DNA of 10,984 nucleotides from an uncultured Candidatus Saccharibacteria bacterium (GTDB lineage: Bacteria > Patescibacteriota > Saccharimonadia > Saccharimonadales > UBA4665), in NCBI GenBank assembly GCA_937988795.1, contig CALKHY010000112.1, forward strand, positions 1 to 10,984, given 5' to 3'. Shown in pieces: positions 6,555-10,984 of this stretch (position 1 is its first letter; every line of letters starts with the position of its first letter). The notes under the pieces are model-generated. The model worked only from the letters and a program-made list of their open reading frames with translations, did no database searches and was not told the DNA's origin. The position numbers were made by a program, and so were the translations under genes.

Positions 6555-6959
6555 ATGATATACCAAACCAAAATAGTCGTAGTCGAGGATGATAACGACT
6601 TGCGGTTTTTGTATCAAAGCAAGCTGGAACGCGCCGGTTTTAAAGTCTACACCGCCAAGAATGGTATTGAGGGACTCACTGTTATTCAGGCATACAATCC
6701 GCACATTATTCTACTTGACCTCTTGATGCCACATATGGGTGGGGCAGAAATGCTGGCCCGCCTGCGTGCAGAGGAGTGGGGCAGCGACATCCGTGTGGTT
6801 GTGCTTACCAACATCAGTAAAGACGAAGCGCCACCGACGCTTCGTTTTTTAAATGTGGACCGCTATATCGTGAAGGCGCACCACACACCGGCCCAAGTCG
6901 TAGATATTGTTTGCGAAGTGCTCGGCATCAAACGCACTGGTGACCGGGCCGTAACTTAG
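6555..6959 (+). CDS. Stand-alone response regulator receiver protein 1
   Basis: The product has 134 residues, a single CheY-like receiver domain with no output domain. The acidic pocket is E11-D12-D13 (VVVEDDND), the phospho-acceptor is D55 in IILLDLLMP, the conserved Thr is T85 (VVLTN) and the conserved Lys is K107 (YIVKA). All residues needed for phosphorylation are present. The usual MDG after the acceptor reads MGG here. A short basic tail (KRTGDR) ends the protein. No good Shine-Dalgarno precedes ATG 6555; GGGAG at 6528 is too far away. It lies 31 bases upstream of a second receiver gene on the same strand. Such proteins relay phosphate or act by protein contact; the cognate kinase is not in the window. 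Confidence 0.9.
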   Translation: MIYQTKIVVVEDDNDLRFLYQSKLERAGFKVYTAKNGIEGLTVIQAYNPHIILLDLLMPHMGGAEMLARLRAEEWGSDIRVVVLTNISKDEAPPTLRFLNVDRYIVKAHHTPAQVVDIVCEVLGIKRTGDRAVT

Positions 6960-6990
6960 TGCTACACTGAGAGAAAGGAAGGGTGAAGGC

Positions 6991-7365
6991 ATGACCAAGG
7001 TCAAAATTGCAATTGTCGAAGACGACGAAGCCATCGCGCAAATGTATCGCATCAAGTTCGAGGCCGAAGGCTACACTGTCGAAACTGCCTCCAACGGCAA
7101 ACTCGGCCTGGCACTGGCCGAAGAAATGCGCCCCGACATTATCCTGACCGACCTCATGATGCCCGTCATGGACGGCGAAGAAATGCTCACCCGCCTGCGC
7201 AAAACCGACTGGGGCAAAAAAATTAAGGTTATCGTCCTTACCAACCGCGGCGAACAAGAAATATCCGACGAAGTCAAAAACGCCGGCGTCGAAGCCGTAA
7301 TCCTCAAGGCTGCCATGACCCCTCGTCAGGTGGCAGAACTTGTAAAGAGCAAGCTACAATCCTAG
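6991..7365 (+). CDS. Stand-alone response regulator receiver protein 2
   Basis: The product has 124 residues, again a bare receiver domain: E10-D11-D12 (IVEDDEA), phospho-acceptor D54 (IILTDLMMPVMDG), T84 (VIVLTN) and K106 (VILKA). It resembles the preceding receiver throughout, including the shared tail M/H-T-P-x-Q-V-V/A, which suggests an old tandem duplication; DNA-level divergence is large. A strong purine-rich ribosome site (AAGGAAGGG, about 6975-6983) precedes ATG 6991, so it may be translated better than receiver 1. The two are probably co-transcribed. Possible roles are phosphate sharing, a phosphate sink, or two branches from one kinase; the sequence does not decide. Confidence 0.92.
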   Translation: MTKVKIAIVEDDEAIAQMYRIKFEAEGYTVETASNGKLGLALAEEMRPDIILTDLMMPVMDGEEMLTRLRKTDWGKKIKVIVLTNRGEQEISDEVKNAGVEAVILKAAMTPRQVAELVKSKLQS

Positions 7366-7427
7366 GGGCATATTTAAGTTTAAGCACTGCGGTTATTAAA
7401 TTGATCAAGAGACATGCATCTTACCTT

Positions 7428-7766
7428 TTATATCTCTAAAATTTCCTCAGGAGGATTCACTGGCCGTTGATGCTGTAATCTATCGGTCGCTTCATCAACG
7501 ATCTCAACGGTCGGTCTATTCATTTCATTGATTTCTGCCAGTACAATCTCCCATTGACGGTCCCGCGATACATACCTTGCACCCCATGCCATAAGCACTA
7601 AGCTAGTGGCATAGAGCAGGCCTTTAAGATCAACTGTAGGTAATGTAACTTTAATTAGCCCTTCAAGAGTCAATAAACCAGCTCCTCCGACAACAAGAGT
7701 ATACCCTATACACATATCTATATCTCTTGGGGGCTCTTTAGTTTCACAAGAACTAAGATTGGTCAT
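7428..7766 (-). CDS. Small two-helix membrane protein, hypothetical
   Basis: The product has 112 residues. Two hydrophobic helices at about 20-43 (IGYTLVVGGAGLLTLEGLI) and 48-66 (LKGLLYATSLVLMAWGA) form a hairpin, followed by an acidic cytosolic-type tail (EIVLAEINEM, EATDRL, PPEEILEI). I recognise no family. It is convergent with receiver 2 (62-base gap, no clear terminator) and divergent from murL. No Shine-Dalgarno precedes ATG 7766; TATGAT boxes lie only about 8-15 bases upstream, so the mRNA may be leaderless. The frame and topology support a real gene, with moderate confidence because it is short. Confidence 0.6.
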   Translation of the reverse strand: MTNLSSCETKEPPRDIDMCIGYTLVVGGAGLLTLEGLIKVTLPTVDLKGLLYATSLVLMAWGARYVSRDRQWEIVLAEINEMNRPTVEIVDEATDRLQHQRPVNPPEEILEI

Positions 7767-7770
7767 ATTA

Positions 7771-7790
7771 TCATATCATATCATGTCATA
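7771..7790. repeat. Short tandem repeat, four TCATA units
   Basis: TCATA, TCATA, TCATG, TCATA: four 5-bp units with one mismatch, in the 80-bp divergent spacer between the small membrane protein and murL. On the minus strand the repeat creates several overlapping TATGAT -10-like boxes, so copy-number change here could shift or tune a promoter. Confidence 0.6.
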
Positions 7791-7834
7791 TATTGTTTTA
7801 TTACACAAGGCTATCTTTATCCTGTTTCTCTGGA

Positions 7835-7840
7835 TATGAT
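7835..7840 (+). promoter_or_regulatory. Candidate -10 box for murL, placed for a leaderless transcript
   Basis: TATGAT matches consensus at five of six bases and ends 6 bases before ATG 7847, so transcription would start at or near the A of the start codon. No good -35 lies 16-18 bases upstream. No Shine-Dalgarno precedes ATG 7847, consistent with leaderless translation. Confidence 0.35.
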
Positions 7841-7846
7841 TTATTT

Positions 7847-9217
7847 ATGAATGCTGACATTTTCCACTATCGGCAGTTCCGGGTTGGGGATGACCGGAAG
7901 ACTGTGTATTTTGACTACGCGCTTCGCCATAAGGGGCAGGAATACGAATTTACTGAGAGAATTGAGTTCCCTGTTGAGCTACCGGATGTGCCGGAGCTGA
8001 AGCGGGCGCTTCGGGCATTGCATCTAGCTTTGGGCATTAGCTACTACAAGATTTTTGCGCCGCCGGTGATTAAACACTCTTATGCGATGGACGAGGCCGA
8101 GGCAGACTTTTGGAACGAGGTGTGGCTCAATGGCCTTGGAGAGTTTCTATACGTCAATAAGCTGTCCGCAGAAAAGTTGGCCAGGTTTGTCGCACAGGAT
8201 GGAGAAACGTTTGAGGGCGAATCAGAACTGAACACGAAAGGTGCCCTGCTTGGCATTGGCGGTGGCAAAGACTCGATTGTTGCCGGCGAACTGCTCAAGG
8301 CCATAAACGTACCAGTTACTGGATTTGTAATGGCTACTGGCGAACATCTGGGCCAAACGCAGGAAGTTGCAAAGACAATGGGCGTAGAGCTCCATGCCGT
8401 CAAGCGCACCATCGATCCGAAGCTACTAGAAGTACAGGCACAGCCAGGCTCCCACAAAGGGCACGTACCCATCTCGCTTGCCTTTGCGCTGGTCGGCACT
8501 ACCCTCGCCATTGCCACCAAAACTGCCTACGTGGTCGTGGCCAATGAGGCTGGCACCAGCCTGCCGCGCGGCATCCGTTGGGAAGGCAGAGAAATTAACC
8601 ACCAGTGGAGTAAGTCATTCCAAGCCGAGCAGCTTATCCAAGACTTTATAAAGATCCGCGTTTCGTCAAAAATCACCTACTTTAGTGCCATCCGTCAGCT
8701 CACTTCCGTAGCTGTCGCTAAAATCTTTGCCAAATTCCCACAGTACTTCGAGGTGTTTACCAGCGACAACTTTGTCTTCCGCATCGATCCAAGCAAGCGC
8801 CCAAGTGGCCGCTGGAGCCTGGAAAGCCCCAAATCGCTCAGCAGCTACCTCCTGCTGGCGCCATGGCTGAGCGACGAAGATATGAGACGCACCTTTGCCA
8901 TTGACTTTTTGAATGAGCATTCACTCAAACATCTATTCCTTGCCCTTACCGGCCAAGAGGGCGAGCCACCGCTCGACTGCGTGGGCACGACCGAAGAGCT
9001 GGAGCTTTCCATTAATCTGCTTGACGAGCAGGGCCGCTACCAGGATACATACCTCATGCAACTGGCCAAAGAGCGCGGCATTGTGCGCGCGGATGAGCTG
9101 GACTGGCAGGCGGAACTTGCCGACTTCTTGCGCCTACAGTCGCAAGAGGCATTGCCGCCTGAGCTCAAAGGCCAAATCCAAGCCTGGCTAGAGAAGGAGT
9201 TGGGGCCAACTACTTGA
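7847..9217 (+). CDS. murL: MurL-like UDP-MurNAc-L-Ala-L-Glu epimerase (PP-loop family)
   Basis: MurL epimerises the terminal L-Glu of UDP-MurNAc-L-Ala-L-Glu to D-Glu using ATP, working with an L-Glu-adding ligase (MurD2) in place of the MurI/MurD route; it acts in the cytoplasm. The product has 456 residues, close to the family's usual length. Shared marks, as I recall them from the Xanthomonas enzyme: GISYYK and a YA-D motif, then WLNGLGEFLYVN (about 93-104), the ATP PP-loop GIGGGKDS (136-143), EINHQWSKSFQAEQ (249-262), ITYFSAIRQLTSVAVAK (276-292) and LDCVG (376-380). Oddity: where the family has a Cys cluster of the form WCxxCPKC, this protein reads WSLESPKS (323-330), with serine at all three cysteine positions. 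A TTG at 7793 would add 18 residues, but ATG 7847 aligns better with the family N-terminus. The 3' end overlaps the convergent nucleotidyltransferase gene by 8 bases. No murD2 lies in the window. Confidence 0.75.
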   Translation: MNADIFHYRQFRVGDDRKTVYFDYALRHKGQEYEFTERIEFPVELPDVPELKRALRALHLALGISYYKIFAPPVIKHSYAMDEAEADFWNEVWLNGLGEFLYVNKLSAEKLARFVAQDGETFEGESELNTKGALLGIGGGKDSIVAGELLKAINVPVTGFVMATGEHLGQTQEVAKTMGVELHAVKRTIDPKLLEVQAQPGSHKGHVPISLAFALVGTTLAIATKTAYVVVANEAGTSLPRGIRWEGREINHQWSKSFQAEQLIQDFIKIRVSSKITYFSAIRQLTSVAVAKIFAKFPQYFEVFTSDNFVFRIDPSKRPSGRWSLESPKSLSSYLLLAPWLSDEDMRRTFAIDFLNEHSLKHLFLALTGQEGEPPLDCVGTTEELELSINLLDEQGRYQDTYLMQLAKERGIVRADELDWQAELADFLRLQSQEALPPELKGQIQAWLEKELGPTT

Positions 9218-10286
9218 CACCCTGCCCACGATACCGCAGTGCGAACTGGATATCAGGGTGCAGCAACACGGGCGAATCTTCACTCACGGAAATATTCGGG
9301 AACTGAACATGCTGGACGGCTACGGAACCCAGCGACAATTGTGCTCCCGGCAGCTTTTCAATCATCCCCCAGAGCTGTTCAAGATGGTCGCGCGTAAGTG
9401 ATGGGTTGGATAAAAGTCTCCACATTATGGTTTCGGCTGCAAGGGCTCCTGTGCCATTTTGGGACAAGTATGCGAAAGCTGCTTGTTGATCCTCGGGGTC
9501 ATCGGAGAGTGACTGCTCCAACGCGTTTTGAAAGTCTCCCCCGGGTTGAGAGCGCATAAAGTCACTTGCCAAAACCTGCACACGCCTAACCCAGTCTTCT
9601 GTAACAGCCGACGCCGCCTTCCACGCTTGTCTGAAATCTGGTGTATCAGTTACGGATACTAGTAGTTGGTTTACATCATAAATAGCATCAATAGTCTTTT
9701 CATCAATCAAGCCCAAATCCAGAAGTGTACTAAATCTTTTAACCGGCGCAGCACCCAAAGTGTCTGGCGCGGACACGAGCCCTGCAATAACCAAGGAGTG
9801 CGCGACTGATCGCTTACCACCCAACGAGCGTTTTAGTGCGAAACGACTCTTGCCGGCGAATATGTCCGGTCTCTGTGTGCTGATCGACTGTTCGGTAATT
9901 AAGGCGGCGACAAGCTGCGCTCTTCCTTCGCCTTTAGCTGTCTGTGCGCGAGCGTCAACCATGTCTGAAACTGTTTCGTTTTGTACGCCAAGGATCCTAT
10001 TATCCAGCGCAAGCATGCTCCCTCGGCTGGTTGAGAACATGTGACGATAAAGCTCCTCGGGGCACATGACCTCGGTTTGAACCCTTACGCCGCCAACTGA
10101 CTGATCCGAAAATGGCGGACCGTTACTCGTTCGAACACTAACCACATCGACATCGTTATACGGCCCAAGCCCGCGCACGACGGAGCCATGAGCAATAATC
10201 ACTTGCTCCGGCCGCAGGCGCTCTGCTAGCGCATTTAACAGTGACTCTTGCTCCTCCTGATACGCCTGTACCCTTTCTAAGCTCAT
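9210..10286 (-). CDS. Nucleotidyltransferase-domain protein (Pol beta superfamily)
   Basis: The product has 358 residues. The N-terminal domain has the nucleotidyltransferase signature: G34-S35 (IIAHGSVVRGLG), then D45-V-D47 (YNDVDVVSV), and a likely third acid E72 on the next strand (VRVQTEVM). These are the metal-binding carboxylates that transfer an NMP to an acceptor. Residues from about 100 to 340 are helical and match no family I can name. They include a basic stretch (FALKRSLGGKRSVAHSL, about 148-164) that could bind nucleic acid or nucleotide. ATG 10286 overlaps the upstream phosphoribosyltransferase stop by ATGA and is preceded by a strong ribosome site (GGAGG), so the two products are made together. 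The substrate is unknown; antitoxin- or GlnD-like roles are not supported by anything specific. Confidence 0.75.
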   Translation of the reverse strand: MSLERVQAYQEEQESLLNALAERLRPEQVIIAHGSVVRGLGPYNDVDVVSVRTSNGPPFSDQSVGGVRVQTEVMCPEELYRHMFSTSRGSMLALDNRILGVQNETVSDMVDARAQTAKGEGRAQLVAALITEQSISTQRPDIFAGKSRFALKRSLGGKRSVAHSLVIAGLVSAPDTLGAAPVKRFSTLLDLGLIDEKTIDAIYDVNQLLVSVTDTPDFRQAWKAASAVTEDWVRRVQVLASDFMRSQPGGDFQNALEQSLSDDPEDQQAAFAYLSQNGTGALAAETIMWRLLSNPSLTRDHLEQLWGMIEKLPGAQLSLGSVAVQHVQFPNISVSEDSPVLLHPDIQFALRYRGQGVK

Positions 10287-10851
10287 CTTGTTACCTCCAC
10301 TCCGGCCCGATCACCAGCTAAAGTCCCTAAACATATGCAGGTCTGCGGATCCCAAACCCTGACCCCAACATCATAGACAGCCTCTATTGGAATCTCGTTA
10401 AAATCTTGAGCCTGACCGCCGCTACTATCAAAAAGAGTAATCGCGCGTATAGGAGTAGCGGGCGCTTGACGCAGTGAACCAAGTGCTTCGCGGATGCTCT
10501 GGGCTGTAATAACATTGTCTTCGACCAAAACAGCCCGGCTCATATCGCCATCTTCCGGCGGCAGAAAGTCTCCTGTCTTTGGCAGACTAAAGGCTGGGAT
10601 AGAAATTGCGCCACCAATGCGCCGTACTAGCAGGGCGGCCGCAGTCTCCTGGCCAAGAAGGGCGGTTGGCCGGTACGACATAATTCTGCGAATCATGGGT
10701 TGCAGAATCCTATTGAGCACTGCCTCGCTGCGCAGCAGATCGCGCTTGTTCAGCCTCCGATCTATATGATGGCCGGTCTTGCCAATAAAGTGACCTTTAA
10801 GAACGTATTTCTCCCTGACGTCTGCGGCAGATCTTCGTGAAGGTGACGCAT
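10283..10851 (-). CDS. Orotate-phosphoribosyltransferase-like protein, apparent frameshift near the start
   Basis: The PRPP-binding loop is visible as AVLVEDNVITAQS, matching the type I pattern hhhEDxxTxxS although the usual TGG reads AQ. Its continuation IREAL resembles the PyrE loop. The uninterrupted frame with a usual start begins only at GTG 10720 (145 residues), which is too short and lacks the first strand. The same frame is open further upstream to about 10852 and encodes ADVREKYVLKGHFIGKTGHH, a good match to the OPRT start (GHF..kSGrH), but it contains no ATG, GTG or TTG. ATG 10851 in the neighbouring frame gives MRHLHEDL and would join with one extra base near 10828, yielding about 189 residues, a normal length. 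So the gene has a one-base deletion or a sequencing error about 140 bases from an adapter-containing end. It is coupled to the nucleotidyltransferase gene. The exact substrate is uncertain; it may act on a base other than orotate. Confidence 0.65.
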
Positions 10852-10861
10852 ATTATGCATG

Positions 10862-10890
10862 CTTATAAAGTTTTATGCAGAAAAAAGCAA
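10862..10890 (-). promoter_or_regulatory. Candidate promoter of the phosphoribosyltransferase/nucleotidyltransferase operon
   Basis: On the minus strand, TTGCTT (10885-10890), 17 bases, TATAAG (10862-10867). The -10 ends 10 bases before ATG 10851, so the transcript would have almost no leader. This supports ATG 10851, not GTG 10720, as the original start. Confidence 0.45.
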
Positions 10891-10984
10891 GTACAAATTC
10901 GGAGCGGCTATCTCATCGCAGCAAGGGGGTTGGGTCAAAGCAGTAGAGCGACGTATGCCGTGGCGAGATCGGAAGAGCGTCGTG
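10891..10984. other. Contig end; last 19 bases are Illumina adapter
   Basis: Bases 10966-10984 read AGATCGGAAGAGCGTCGTG, the start of the TruSeq universal adapter read-through sequence. They are a library artefact. Bases 10891-10965 hold no gene or site I can support; they are upstream of the operon promoter and may be low-quality or chimeric. Confidence 0.95.

Noticed and set aside
7366..7427. Terminator between convergent genes ending at 7365 and 7428
   Set aside because: Only an AAGA/TCTT weak stem was found, with no GC-rich stem or T-run.
7793..7846. TTG start adding 18 residues to murL
   Set aside because: The added residues are Cys/Phe/Ser-rich and unlike the family N-terminus; ATG 7847 gives the expected beginning and length.
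8080..8520. Minus-strand open frame of 146 codons inside murL
   Set aside because: It is a shadow of the GC-rich coding strand; its Ser/Pro/Thr-rich composition is typical of antisense frames.

Overview
The window looks like a metagenome-assembled piece of a small bacterial genome with mixed base composition and tight gene packing. Several genes end in TGA (the membrane-protein gene at 2396, murL at 9217, the phosphoribosyltransferase at 10283), so TGA is an ordinary stop. That argues against the TGA=Gly lineages (SR1/Gracilibacteria). Tight packing with ATGA overlaps, stand-alone receiver proteins, a MurL-type glutamate epimerase and lineage-specific membrane/GNAT genes fit Patescibacteria (CPR), for example Saccharibacteria. 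This is inference; no rRNA or other marker gene is present.

Layout. (1) 1-3441, minus strand: a coupled operon. From its promoter (3413-3441) it reads a four-helix membrane protein, a GNAT acetyltransferase with a long unstructured N-terminus, an unrecognised 208-residue protein, and the first 159 residues of a polytopic membrane protein that runs off the left edge. (2) 3466-6269, minus strand: three tandem paralogues with a GNAT-like fold (DUF2156 / phosphatidylglycerol lysyltransferase C-terminal type). Their promoter region carries a perfect 8-11-8 inverted repeat around a TATAAT box. (3) 6555-7365, plus strand: two single-domain response regulators in tandem. (4) 7428-7766, minus strand: a small two-helix membrane protein, divergent from the next gene. 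(5) 7847-9217, plus strand: a MurL-like PP-loop enzyme of peptidoglycan precursor synthesis. (6) 9210-10851, minus strand: a phosphoribosyltransferase-like gene, apparently frameshifted near its 5' end, overlapping a nucleotidyltransferase gene by ATGA. The last gene converges on murL with an 8-nt overlap.

How the genes may work together. The left half holds four GNAT-superfamily proteins next to membrane proteins, which suggests acyl or aminoacyl transfer at the cell envelope; murL also acts in envelope synthesis. No substrate can be read from the sequence. The two response regulators have no output domain and no complete kinase in the window. The partial membrane protein at the left edge resembles the 7TM input domain of some sensor kinases, but its catalytic part is missing.

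Assembly caution. The last 19 bases (10966-10984) match an Illumina TruSeq adapter. The right end is therefore not biological to its last base, and the frameshift about 140 bases away should be read with that in mind. No tRNA, rRNA, CRISPR array, insertion sequence or convincing GC-rich rho-independent terminator was seen.
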